A stretch of 26,649 nucleotides of DNA from Pseudomonadota bacterium (GTDB lineage: Bacteria > Pseudomonadota > Alphaproteobacteria > Rhizobiales > Xanthobacteraceae). The notes below the pieces were generated by a model, which was not told the origin of the DNA, made no database searches, and worked only from the letters and a program-made list of their open reading frames with translations. How positions within the stretch are numbered: the first letter of the stretch is position 1; the number at the start of each line of letters is the position of its first letter. Location: NCBI GenBank assembly GCA_023404705.1, contig JAEYAU010000138.1, positions 1 to 26,649 on the forward strand, written 5' to 3'. Positions 8,375 to 15,753 of the stretch are shown here, piece by piece. The translations under genes were made by a program, and so were the position numbers.

Positions 8375-9220
8375 ATGGATTCCTATCGGCACTGCGAGCA
8401 GCTCACCCGCGAGGCCGACAAGGACCGCTTTCTCGCGAGCCTGTTCGCACCGGCCGATCGCCGCGACGGCCTCTTCGCGCTCTATGCCTTCGACGTCGAG
8501 ATTGCGCGCATTCGCGATATGGTGCGCGAGCCGATGCCGGGCGAGCTGCGCCTGCAATGGTGGCGCGACGTGCTCACCGGCGAGCGGCGCAGCGAGGGCA
8601 TGGCGAGTCCCGTCGGGGCAGCCCTGTGCGAGACGCTCGATCGTTACAGGCTCAAGGTCGATCCGCTCCTCGAACTGCTCGAGGCGCGGAGCTTCGACCT
8701 CTACGACGATCCCATGCCGAGCTTGGCGCATCTCGACGGCTACGCCCGCCAGACCACGTCGCATGTGATCGCGCTCGCTGCGCAAGTGCTCGGCGCCGCG
8801 CCGAATATCGCCGTCGCGGGCCCGGCCGGCATTGCGATTGGCTTGACGCGCATGCTGCGCGATCTGCCGCGCCATGCTGCGCGTGGCCAGCTCTACCTGC
8901 CGGCGGATCTGCTGACACGGCACGGCGCCAAGCCGGAAGAGATTCTGGGCGGCCGCACGACACCCGAGTTGCGCGCCGCGCTCGCCGAGCTGCGTCAGCA
9001 TGTGCGGCGCTATCTCGAAGCTTTCGACGCGGCGCTCCCGACGTTGTCTTCGGCGGCGATCCCCCCGGTCCTGCCGGTCGCGCTCGTCCGGCTCACGCTC
9101 GCTCGCATGGAGCGATCGGACTACGACCCGTTTCGCACGGATGTGGAGGTTCCACAGTGGCGCCGGCAATGGACTTTGTGGCGCGCCGCGCGCCGCTGGA
9201 GCCGGATCGCCGCCGCCTGA
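8375..9220 (+). CDS. Squalene/phytoene synthase-family protein, NDUFAF6-like, catalytic motifs degraded
   Basis: A 281-residue protein with the trans-isoprenyl-diphosphate synthase fold signature but without intact catalysis motifs. Where phytoene synthases have the DDxxD motif after the YAF segment (residues 37-39), this protein has Ala44-Arg45 and keeps only Asp48. The second motif (normally DxxED before RGxxYLP) reads Asp163-Leu-Pro-Arg-His167. The surrounding text (VEIARIRDMV, LQWWRDVL, RGQLYLPADLLTRHG, the C-terminal MERSDYDPF) matches human NDUFAF6, a complex I assembly factor. I therefore call it NDUFAF6-like rather than a carotenoid or hopanoid enzyme. The ATG at 8375 follows the preceding stop by two bases. 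A GTG at 8369 in frame is a less likely start. The gene ends exactly where trmFO ends on the other strand. Confidence 0.88.
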   Translation: MDSYRHCEQLTREADKDRFLASLFAPADRRDGLFALYAFDVEIARIRDMVREPMPGELRLQWWRDVLTGERRSEGMASPVGAALCETLDRYRLKVDPLLELLEARSFDLYDDPMPSLAHLDGYARQTTSHVIALAAQVLGAAPNIAVAGPAGIAIGLTRMLRDLPRHAARGQLYLPADLLTRHGAKPEEILGGRTTPELRAALAELRQHVRRYLEAFDAALPTLSSAAIPPVLPVALVRLTLARMERSDYDPFRTDVEVPQWRRQWTLWRAARRWSRIAAA

Positions 9221-10630
9221 TCATTCCGCCGCCGCGGGAACGTTCTCGCCTGCGATCCAGCGGTCGAGATCCTGCAGCGCCCGTGCCGTGATGGCGCGCT
9301 TCTTCGCGAGCGTCTTGGCGGTGCCGCGCAGGCGCGTGCCGTCAGCGGCGCGGCTCGGCGATTGCGCGAGCGGCGGAAAAAGCCCGAAGTTCACGTTCAT
9401 CGGCTGGAACGAGCGTGGCCCTGCGTCGATGGTCGCGACATGGCCGCCCGTGATGTGGCCGAGCAACGCGCCGTGCGCCGTCGTCGGCGGCGGCGAGGCG
9501 ATGCGCTCACCGCGCCGTTCGGCCGCCGCGAAGCGGCCCGCGAGCAGGCCGATGGCGGCCGACTCCACGTAGCCTTCGCAGCCCGTGATTTGCCCGGCGA
9601 AGCGCAGGCGCGGCATCGCTTTGAGCCGCAGCGTCTCGTCGAGCAGCCGGGGCGAGTCCAGGAAGGTGTTGCGGTGAATGCCGCCGAGACGTGCGAACTC
9701 GGCATTCTCGAGTCCCGGGATGGTGCGGAAGACGCGCACCTGCTCGCCGTGCTTCAGCTTGGTCTGGAAACCGACCATGTTGAACAGCGTGGCGAGCTTG
9801 TTGTCCTGGCGCAGCTGCACCACTGCGTAGGGCTTCACGTCCGGCTGATGCGCGTTCGTGAGGCCGACCGGCTTCATGGGTCCGTGGCGCAGCGTCTCGG
9901 GCCCGCGCTCCGCCATCACCTCGATCGGCAGGCAGCCGTCGAAATAGGGTGTCGCCTCCCATTCGTGGAACACGGTCTTGTCGCCCGCGAGCAGCGCCGC
10001 GATGAAGGCTTCGTACTGTTCGCGCGTGAGCGGGCAGTTGATGTAGTCGGCACCCGTGCCGCCTGGTCCTGCCTTGTCGTAGCGCGACTGGAACCAGGCG
10101 ACCGACATGTCGATGGACTCGCGATGCACGATCGGCGCGATGGCGTCGAAGAAGGCGAGGGACTCGGCGCCCGTCAGCGATGTGAGCGCCTGCGCCAGCG
10201 CCGGCGAGGTGAGGGGCCCGGTCGCGATGATCACCTGGTCCCAATCATCGGGTGGCAACCCCGCGACCTCTTCGCGCGAGATCTCGATCAACGGATGGCC
10301 TTCCAGCGCCGCAGTCACGGCAGCCGCGAAGCCTTCGCGATCGACCGCGAGCGCACCGCCGGCCGGCACCTGGTTGGCATCGCCCGCGCGCATGATCAGC
10401 GAGCCGAGTTTTCGCATCTCGGCATGGAGCAAGCCGACCGCATTGGTCTCGGCGTCGTCCGAGCGGAAGGAATTGGAGCAGACGAGCTCGGCCAGCGAGT
10501 CCGTCTTGTGCGCGTCGGTTGCGCGGACGGGCCGCATCTCGTGCAGCACCACGGGCACGCCGCGCTCGGCGATTTGCCACGCCGCCTCGGAGCCCGCGAG
10601 GCCACCCCCGACGATATGGATGGATCTCAT
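9221..10630 (-). CDS. trmFO: Methylenetetrahydrofolate--tRNA-(uracil-5-)-methyltransferase TrmFO
   Basis: TrmFO makes ribothymidine at position 54 of tRNA, taking the carbon from methylenetetrahydrofolate with FAD, in contrast to SAM-dependent TrmA. The 469-residue protein begins with a dinucleotide-binding motif VGGGLAGSEAAW (GGGLAG at 8-13) and has the family text HEMRP, KTDSLAELVCSNSFRSDD and YFDGCLPIEVMAERG. Cys51 and Cys233 are at positions that appear to match the two cysteines known to be needed in the Bacillus enzyme; this mapping is by eye. The stop abuts the stop of the preceding plus-strand gene with no spacer. The upstream DUF1127 gene on the same strand is separated by a good terminator, so trmFO probably has its own promoter between 10631 and 10680. 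Confidence 0.97.
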   Translation of the reverse strand: MRSIHIVGGGLAGSEAAWQIAERGVPVVLHEMRPVRATDAHKTDSLAELVCSNSFRSDDAETNAVGLLHAEMRKLGSLIMRAGDANQVPAGGALAVDREGFAAAVTAALEGHPLIEISREEVAGLPPDDWDQVIIATGPLTSPALAQALTSLTGAESLAFFDAIAPIVHRESIDMSVAWFQSRYDKAGPGGTGADYINCPLTREQYEAFIAALLAGDKTVFHEWEATPYFDGCLPIEVMAERGPETLRHGPMKPVGLTNAHQPDVKPYAVVQLRQDNKLATLFNMVGFQTKLKHGEQVRVFRTIPGLENAEFARLGGIHRNTFLDSPRLLDETLRLKAMPRLRFAGQITGCEGYVESAAIGLLAGRFAAAERRGERIASPPPTTAHGALLGHITGGHVATIDAGPRSFQPMNVNFGLFPPLAQSPSRAADGTRLRGTAKTLAKKRAITARALQDLDRWIAGENVPAAAE

Positions 10631-10680
10631 GGCGCCTTGTCTGACTCGGGCCGGACGAGGTCAAGGGCTGGGGCGCAAAT

Positions 10681-10705
10681 GAAAACGCCCGCGAACCGCG
10701 GGCGT
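10681..10705 (-). terminator. Intrinsic terminator of the first DUF1127 gene
   Basis: Read on the minus strand, ACGCCCGCG-GTT-CGCGGGCGT forms a perfect 9-bp stem with a 3-base loop (10685-10705), followed directly by TTTTC. It lies about 27 bases after the DUF1127 stop and before trmFO. This is the clearest Rho-independent terminator in the window. Confidence 0.85.
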
Positions 10706-10732
10706 CTTCAGGCTCAGACGTGCAGATGGAAA

Positions 10733-10888
10733 TCAGCTACGGGCGGACTGCCACGCCACCGTCTGGATCTCGGAGCGGTGGATCCCGATGTCCGCCAGCT
10801 CGCGGTCGCCGAGACGCGACAGCTCGCGGACGTTCTCGTTGTAACGCCACCAAGTCCGGATTGCGCGGACCACACGGGAGAGGAACAT
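10733..10888 (-). CDS. DUF1127 small protein (51 aa)
   Basis: A 51-residue basic protein of the DUF1127 family, abundant in Rhizobiales. It starts MFLSRVVRAIRTWWRYNENV and has the family core RELSRLGDRELADIGIHRSEI. Small DUF1127 proteins have been tied to RNA handling, phosphate or stress responses in some alphaproteobacteria, but this one has no assigned function. AAAGG lies eight bases before the ATG on the minus strand, and a strong terminator follows the stop. It looks like a monocistronic gene with a long upstream region (10889-11175) that includes the palindrome at 11004-11015. A second DUF1127 gene of identical length is at 15754-15909. Confidence 0.9.
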   Translation of the reverse strand: MFLSRVVRAIRTWWRYNENVRELSRLGDRELADIGIHRSEIQTVAWQSARS

Positions 10889-11003
10889 GACACGGGCCTT
10901 TCGGATCGGAATCGAATGGAATCAGTCGCGAACGACTTTCGAACCGGTACATAGTCCCATTTGGTGCGGCGCGGTAGGTTCCATGCTGCGCTGCAGCTTT
11001 GCA

Positions 11004-11015
11004 TTATGCGCATAA
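11004..11015. promoter_or_regulatory. 12-bp perfect palindrome upstream of the DUF1127 gene
   Basis: TTATGCGCATAA reads the same on both strands. It sits about 115 bases upstream of the DUF1127 start, in a relatively A+T-rich stretch of the 10889-11175 gap, where the minus-strand promoter is expected. It may bind a dimeric regulator or overlap a -10 element (CATAAT on the minus strand). Nothing else in this 287-bp gap was recognised. Confidence 0.35.
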
Positions 11016-11175
11016 CTCGCGAAAGAATTGATTAACGGATATTAGCTCGATCCCCATCTAAGGCTCTGATTGCCGACCTTTCGACGACGAAGTTAGAGAA
11101 CTCGATGCGAATCGAACCGCTTTGCTCCGGAATAGCCCGTAAGCGATATGCATTATTAGCATGCCGATACGGAAC

Positions 11176-12000
11176 TCAGGGCCGGAAGGCGGCTCCGTCG
11201 CGCAGCCCCAGCTCGTAGGCCGCCCGCATCGCGGCCGCGTTGGTGACGTCGAACTGCTTCACCCGGACCGGCTCCGAGGGCTGGACATAAGTCCGCCCCG
11301 GCACCTGCGGCAGATGCCGGTAGACCCGCGTCAGCAGCACCAGCGTGCGGCCGCCGGCCGCCTCCACGGGCAGGAGCGGCTCGACGGGAACATTGTCCAC
11401 CAGCCCGCCGTCGAAGGCCGGCCGGTCGGCGATCCGGGTCACCGGCATGAAGGGCGGAACGCCGCTGGACGCGAGCAGGGCGGCAACCAGCTGCTCCGGG
11501 CTCGCGAGCTCCCGCGCCGCCACGAACTCGGGCCGGAAGCCGAGTTTTCGGCCGAACCGGGGATGCACCGGATGGAACAGGTGTTTCTCGAGCTGATAGG
11601 CGCCGATCCCGAGGGCGGCCGCCGCGAGCGGCGGCCGCCCGCGCGGCGCCCGGGCGACCGCGATCCGCAGGTCGATCAGCGCCTGTAGGCGCGCAAACGC
11701 CTCGTGGTTCAGCATCTCGGCGAGCAGGGCCGCATACAGCGTGCCGACCGGATAGAGCCGCCCGCCCGCGCGCCAGCCCGCGAAGTCGATATTGCGCTGA
11801 TGTGGTCCGCAGGCCGCGAAGACGGCGGAGCGCACGCGCTCGCCGATGCCGAGTAGCGAGTAGATGCCCGCGAAAGCGCCCGCGCTCACCCCGACCGCAA
11901 GCGCGGGCGCGAGGCCGAGCCGCTCCGCGGTCGCCTCCCAGAACCCGCCTTGCCAGTAGCAGCGATTGCCGCCGCCCGCGAACGCCACGGCATCAAACAT
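11176..12000 (-). CDS. Patatin-like phospholipase
   Basis: A 274-residue patatin-family acyl hydrolase, expected to cleave lipid acyl esters with a Ser-Asp dyad. The glycine-rich oxyanion loop is AFAGGGNR at about residues 6-13, the nucleophile elbow is GVSAG with Ser39, and the catalytic Asp is Asp197 in DGG (AFDGGLVDN). No signal peptide is evident, so it is probably cytosolic or membrane-associated. The ATG at 12000 gives the Gly-rich loop close to the N-terminus, as usual. Upstream on the same strand lie the intergenic palindrome (12014-12062) and a small membrane protein gene; the palindrome separates them, so an independent transcript is plausible. Substrate unknown. Confidence 0.9.
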   Translation of the reverse strand: MFDAVAFAGGGNRCYWQGGFWEATAERLGLAPALAVGVSAGAFAGIYSLLGIGERVRSAVFAACGPHQRNIDFAGWRAGGRLYPVGTLYAALLAEMLNHEAFARLQALIDLRIAVARAPRGRPPLAAAALGIGAYQLEKHLFHPVHPRFGRKLGFRPEFVAARELASPEQLVAALLASSGVPPFMPVTRIADRPAFDGGLVDNVPVEPLLPVEAAGGRTLVLLTRVYRHLPQVPGRTYVQPSEPVRVKQFDVTNAAAMRAAYELGLRDGAAFRP

Positions 12001-12013
12001 GCGGGGAGTTCTA

Positions 12014-12062
12014 GAGCATGATCCCGAAAAGTGGGAACCGGTTTTCGGATAAGATCATGCTC
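12014..12062. repeat. Rhizobiales-type intergenic palindromic repeat
   Basis: The element begins GAGCATGATC and ends GATCATGCTC (perfect 10-bp arms at 12014-12023 and 12053-12062). Inside them CCGAAAA and TTTTCGG pair as a second 7-bp stem around the loop GTGGGAACCGG, with an ATAA bulge on one side. Elements with these same words are common between genes in Bradyrhizobium and related genomes and belong with RIME-like dispersed palindromes; the exact family name is from memory. It sits between the patatin gene and a small membrane protein gene and could act as a bidirectional transcript end or mRNA stabiliser. Confidence 0.8.
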
Positions 12063-12092
12063 AAGGAACAATCAGTGCTCAGCCAGTCTGCG

Positions 12093-12239
12093 TCACGCCG
12101 CGACGCGCACCAACTGCACGAGGATCAGCGCCAGGCAGAGACCGGCCAGCGTGCCGATCAGCAGCACGCGGGCTCGCGGTGTCTTTACCGCGAGGTCGCC
12201 GCGCGCGTTGATGCCGGGTTCTTTCACGGGGTCGCTCAT
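12093..12239 (-). CDS. Small single-pass membrane protein (48 aa)
   Basis: A 48-residue open frame starting MSDPVKEPGINARGDLAVK and containing one hydrophobic helix (about residues 25-44, VLLIGTLAGLCLALILVQLV). The N-terminal half is charged and probably cytoplasmic. I do not recognise a family. It starts five bases after the stop of the DJ-1/PfpI gene on the same strand, so the two are probably co-transcribed; the ribosome site is weak (GTGAG). It could be a small membrane peptide working with the DJ-1 protein or simply a passenger. Reality as a gene is supported by the tight spacing and the clean membrane segment, not by homology. Confidence 0.6.
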   Translation of the reverse strand: MSDPVKEPGINARGDLAVKTPRARVLLIGTLAGLCLALILVQLVRVAA

Positions 12240-12244
12240 GGCAC

Positions 12245-12808
12245 TCACGCCGCCGCATGTCGCTTTGTGTGCGGCCCTTCGATGACCTCTTCCATGATCT
12301 TCTTCGAGAAGTCCTCGAGATCGTCGGGGTTGCGCGACGTGATCAGGCCCTGGTCATTCACAACTGCGGCGTTTTCCCACTTGCCGCCCGCATTGATCAC
12401 GTCGGTCTTGATCGAGTGATACGAGGTGACCTTGCGTCCCTTGATGACGCCGGCCTCGATCAGCAGCCAGGGCGCATGACAGATCGCAGCGACGATCTTC
12501 TTCTTGTCGAAGAACGCGCGGATCAGCTCGATCGCATTGGCGTTCACGCGCAGCAGGTCCGGATTGATCTGGCCGCCCGGCAGCACCAGCGCGTCGTAGT
12601 CGTCGACCTTCACGTCGTCGAGCGGGCGGTCCACCGGCACCGGCCGGCCCCAGTCCTTCTTGTCCCAGCCGCGGATCTCGCCTTTTTCAGGGGACACCAC
12701 ATGCACGGTGGCGCCCGCCTGCTTCAGGCGATCGCGCGGGACCTCCAACTCCGACTGCTCGAAGCCGTTGGTTGCGAGGATGGCGATCTTCTTGCCCGAG
12801 AGGTTCAT
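12245..12808 (-). CDS. DJ-1/PfpI (type 1 glutamine amidotransferase-like) protein
   Basis: A 187-residue protein of the DJ-1/PfpI superfamily, similar to YhbO/PfpI-type stress proteins that have been described as protease-like or as deglycases acting on methylglyoxal damage; the true activity is debated. The nucleophile is Cys110 in AAICHAPWLL, followed by His111, and the conserved acidic residue is Glu17 in NGFEQSE. LVLPGGQINPDLLR is also typical. The ATG at 12808 is preceded by GGAG at a good distance and gives the conserved MNLSGKKIAILATNGFE start; the frame stays open upstream to 13009 but without family content. It overlaps nothing and is divergent from the 73-aa gene at 12937. Confidence 0.92.
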   Translation of the reverse strand: MNLSGKKIAILATNGFEQSELEVPRDRLKQAGATVHVVSPEKGEIRGWDKKDWGRPVPVDRPLDDVKVDDYDALVLPGGQINPDLLRVNANAIELIRAFFDKKKIVAAICHAPWLLIEAGVIKGRKVTSYHSIKTDVINAGGKWENAAVVNDQGLITSRNPDDLEDFSKKIMEEVIEGPHTKRHAAA

Positions 12809-12936
12809 GCCGTCTCCAGTGTTCTTGAGCCGCCCCTGCGGGGTAACGGGTCCGCAGGGGCCGAGGTTCCGGAGCCAACCGTGAACACGATTCCGGCTGG
12901 GTGCGACCAACAAGATGGAACCCGCGGGAGGCCCTG

Positions 12937-13158
12937 ATGGCGCAGGCACGAACGATCCTGAGCGGACTGATGCTCGCCGCCGCCGCACTGACTGCGGATG
13001 CGGCCCCAATCACCACGCCGAGCATCTCCCGCTCCACCATGACGGTCATGAAGCCGGATTTCACGCGTCCCGGCGGCCAGCCCGGCGCGGTGCGCGAGAT
13101 CGCGCCCGCCAAGCCAAAGGCGAACCGGCGCGGTCGGTCGCAGACCCCGACTCCCTGA
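12937..13158 (+). CDS. Small exported protein of unknown function (73 aa)
   Basis: A 73-residue open frame with a strong ribosome site, GGGAGG five bases before the ATG. Residues 1-23 look like a Sec signal peptide (TILSGLMLAAAALTADAAP, cleavage likely after ADA). The mature part is short, rich in Pro, Arg and Lys, with no Cys, and probably disordered. I recognise no family. It is divergent from the DJ-1/PfpI gene (128 bases between starts). The signal peptide plus a consensus ribosome site make it a credible gene; function unknown. Confidence 0.65.
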   Translation: MAQARTILSGLMLAAAALTADAAPITTPSISRSTMTVMKPDFTRPGGQPGAVREIAPAKPKANRRGRSQTPTP

Positions 13159-13351
13159 CCACCGCAGCGGTTGCGCGCCTGCGGCGATTGCGGTCTAGTG
13201 ACCGCACGGGGTCGATTTTCAGCCAAGGCATTGGCGCGGCTGCGGCATCTTGGCCACGCAGCCCGGCTTCGACCCAGAACACGCAATGCGGGTCTTGATC
13301 CCACGGCGATTTCGGTGGATCGAGACACGATCGGAACAACGGGAGCACGAA

Positions 13352-13648
13352 ATGGCGGCGGACGGGACCTGGAACCTCACCATGGACACCCCGATGGGCG
13401 AGCGGAAGGCGACCCTGGTGGCGAAGACCGCCGGTGGCGCGCTGACCGGCACGCAGTCGGCGGACGGCAATGAGGCCGAGATCTTCGAGGGCACCGCGAG
13501 CGGCGACAGCGTCGCCTGGAAGGTCTCGATCACCAGCCCGATGCCCCTGACCCTGGAGTTCAGCGGCACCGTCGATGGCGACAAGATGTCCGGAACCATG
13601 AGCGCGGGCTTCTATGGAAGCTGGCCGTTTACCGGAACCCGCGCATAA
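13352..13648 (+). CDS. Conserved hypothetical beta-rich protein (98 aa)
   Basis: A 98-residue protein made of alternating polar and hydrophobic residues with many Gly and Thr (GTWNLTMDTPMGERKATL, then ITSPMPLTLEFSGTVDGDKMSGTM), predicted to be a small beta-barrel or beta-sandwich. Similar short proteins are familiar in Bradyrhizobium-type genomes, but I know no function. The ATG at 13352 has GGGAG six bases upstream; longer in-frame starts exist back to 13250 but add residues unlike the rest. No signal peptide. The preceding gap 13159-13351 holds only a small inverted repeat (TGCGGTC/GACCGCA, 13189-13206) without a T-run. The next gene starts 64 bases later on the same strand. Confidence 0.8.
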   Translation: MAADGTWNLTMDTPMGERKATLVAKTAGGALTGTQSADGNEAEIFEGTASGDSVAWKVSITSPMPLTLEFSGTVDGDKMSGTMSAGFYGSWPFTGTRA

Positions 13649-13712
13649 GGGTGTCGAACCGAACCCTCATGACGGGTGACTAACGGGGTCGGCGCAAACC
13701 CCGGGAGGGCCC

Positions 13713-14795
13713 ATGACGAGCTCCGCACTTCCTTTGATCGCCGTGGTCGACGTCCGCGAGGACGGCGCGATCGGGCATGCGGAGATCAGCCGCGAGCGGG
13801 CCCGGGCGTTGCGCGACGATTGCCTCCAGTTTTTTCCGGGCATCGTCGCGCCAATGCTGCCGATGATCGATCGCCTGGCGCGGCGCTGGCTCGCGCGCTC
13901 CTGCTCGCCTTACGTGGCCGAGATCGAAACGATCGCCGCCAGTCTGGCGTTTCCCGGCATCTGGTTTCTCAACGGCTCCTATCAGTGGGGCTGCACCACG
14001 CTGGCGCGCGAGGAAGCGGGCGTGCCCTGGCTCGCGCGCACCCTCGACTGGCCGTTCCCCGGACTCGGGCGGCATGTTGAGGTCGCGCAGATGCGCGGGA
14101 GCGCCGGCGAATTCTACAGCGTCACTTGGCCCGGCTATGTGGGCGCGCTCACCGGCATGGCCCCCGGCCGCTTCGCGGCGGCCATCAACCAGGCGCCGCT
14201 GTGGCGCCGCACGCGACATCCGTGGCTGCGCGCCTATGACATCGCGGCCAATGCGGTGCGCACCTGGCGGCACGTGCGCCACATCCCGCCTGACCAGCTG
14301 CTGCGCCAGGCCTTCGAGACCGCTCGCGATTTCGCGGAAGCGCGGCGCTTGCTCGAACAGACGCCGGTCGCGCGCCCCGTGATCTTCACGCTCGCCGGCA
14401 TCGCGCCGGGCGAGCGGTGCGTGATCGAGCGCACCGAGGACGGCTTCACGACGCACGAGGACGTCACCTGCGCGGCCAATGATTGGCTGCGTTCGGCGGA
14501 GCCGTGGGAAGGCCGTGTCGCCAGCGACCTGCTGCTCAATTGCAGCTACGCGGAAGCGGGCGAGAACAGCCGCCGCCGCCGCGAAGCGCTGCACGGCTGG
14601 TCCGAACCGATCGCATCTGCGGATTTCAAATGGGTGCAGCCGCCCGTGCTCAATCCGTGCACGCGCATCGCCGTCGAAGCATGCGCCGCGAACGGCACCT
14701 TGCGCGTGGTGGGCTACGAGAACGCGCCCGGCCACGACCTCCCGCAACCGGCAACGCAGGTCTGTGAGCTTCGCACGTTGCGCGTCGCCGCCTGA
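13713..14795 (+). CDS. Acid ceramidase/NAAA-like Ntn hydrolase (cysteine amidase)
   Basis: A 360-residue protein of the Ntn-hydrolase group that includes acid ceramidase, N-acylethanolamine amidase and C45 acyltransferases, enzymes acting on amide-linked acyl groups. The expected nucleophile is Cys94 in WGCTTLA; ARTLDWPF follows with Arg109 and Asp112, the same spacing within one residue as the Cys-Arg-Asp set of human acid ceramidase. Further downstream, Asn256 (CAANDW) and the Arg cluster near 287-290 could be the remaining conserved pair. In this group the precursor is cut before the Cys; here about 93 residues would be removed. No signal peptide is visible, so it may be cytoplasmic. The ATG at 13713 has GGAGG just upstream. 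Substrate unknown. Confidence 0.78.
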   Translation: MTSSALPLIAVVDVREDGAIGHAEISRERARALRDDCLQFFPGIVAPMLPMIDRLARRWLARSCSPYVAEIETIAASLAFPGIWFLNGSYQWGCTTLAREEAGVPWLARTLDWPFPGLGRHVEVAQMRGSAGEFYSVTWPGYVGALTGMAPGRFAAAINQAPLWRRTRHPWLRAYDIAANAVRTWRHVRHIPPDQLLRQAFETARDFAEARRLLEQTPVARPVIFTLAGIAPGERCVIERTEDGFTTHEDVTCAANDWLRSAEPWEGRVASDLLLNCSYAEAGENSRRRREALHGWSEPIASADFKWVQPPVLNPCTRIAVEACAANGTLRVVGYENAPGHDLPQPATQVCELRTLRVAA

Positions 14796-14796
14796 C

Positions 14797-15574
14797 TCAC
14801 TGCAGCCGCTGCACCGACACCCGATCCGGCAGGAGCTTCGCGGCGACCGCGCGCAGCTTGTCCTTTAGCGGCGTCACCACGTGGTCGTCGCCCTTCATCA
14901 GCGCATCATAGGCGTCGCGCGCGACCTGCGCCGGATCCGCGAGATTGCCTTGCGCCACGGCCGTGTGTCCGGCGTTGGCGCGATTGAACCAATTGGTGTC
15001 GGTCGCGCCCGGCAGCAACGCCGTCACGGTGACGCCGGTGTCCTTCAGTTCCTCGCGCAACGCCAACGCGAAGGCGTAGTCGAAGGCTTTGGTCGCGCCA
15101 TAGACCGAGGCGAGGGCGGTCGGCGCGATCGCGGCTTCCGATGCCGTGATCAGGATGCGGCCCTTGCGGCGGGCCACCATCTCGCGGCCGAACAGCTTGG
15201 TGAGCGCCACCATCGAGCTGACATTGAGCTGGATCATCGCGAGTTCCGCCGAAGAGATCGGTGCCCTTCGCGAACTCGCCCCAGACGCCGACGCCCGCAT
15301 TGTTCACCAGGATGTCGACCGGCCGTCCGAGCTGCAGCACGCGGCGATAAAGCGTCTCAGCGCCATCGGCGCGCGCGAGGTCGGCCTCGATGATCTCGAT
15401 GCGCGCGCCGGGCGTGCTCGACTGGATGATGGTGGCAGCCGTCTCGAGCTTGGGGCCATTGTCAGAGGTGATGATGAGGTCGTGTCCCTCGGCCGCGAAC
15501 ACCTTCGCGAGCTCGAGACCGATGCCGCTCGACGAGCCCGTGACGAGTACGAGGGATCGTTCTGCAGTCGCCAT
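14797..15574 (-). pseudogene. SDR-family oxidoreductase with a single-base frameshift
   Basis: Two minus-strand frames together encode one short-chain dehydrogenase. The first frame (start ATG 15574) reads MATAERSLVLVTGSSSGIG, the NAD(P) motif, and NNAGVGVWGEFAKGTDL; family content then stops. The second frame continues SAELAMIQLNVSSM and ends at 14797, with the catalytic YGATK and the Ser of ITASEA intact. Removing one base in the AA at 15252-15253 (TT on the minus strand) restores a 258-residue protein reading through TDLSAELAMIQLN as the family does. As written, the frame runs on without homology to a stop at 14906. Either a recent pseudogene or a sequencing error. The gene is tail to tail with the Ntn hydrolase (one base between stops). 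Substrate unknown. Confidence 0.85.
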
Positions 15575-15702
15575 GATTGCGTAATCCTTGGTCCTGAGGT
15601 CCATGGGTTAAATCTCGGATGCCATTGGGGTTCCGGTTTCACCTCCCATACACCGATGCCTCACCGCATGGCACGCCTTCCGTGCAGCAGACCGCCACGC
15701 GC

Positions 15703-15730
15703 GAGCGCGGCCCCTTGCGGAGCCGCGCTC
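15703..15730 (-). terminator. 12-bp GCAA-tetraloop hairpin after the second DUF1127 gene
   Basis: On the minus strand GAGCGCGGCTCC and GGGGCCGCGCTC pair over 12 bp (one U-G pair) around a GCAA (GNRA) loop. It starts about 23 bases past the DUF1127 stop. No U-run follows, so it is a transcript-end or stabilising hairpin rather than a textbook terminator. Confidence 0.55.
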
Positions 15731-15753
15731 AGGCCGAGGCGATGGAAGGTGAG

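Noticed and set aside
9362..10954. 530-codon plus-strand open frame opposite trmFO and the DUF1127 gene
   Set aside because: Low-complexity Arg/Gly/Glu/Leu-rich text with no family features, lying across well-supported genes on the other strand.
13189..13206. TGCGGTC/GACCGCA inverted repeat as terminator of the 73-aa gene
   Set aside because: Only 7 bp, no T-run on either strand; too weak to list as a terminator.
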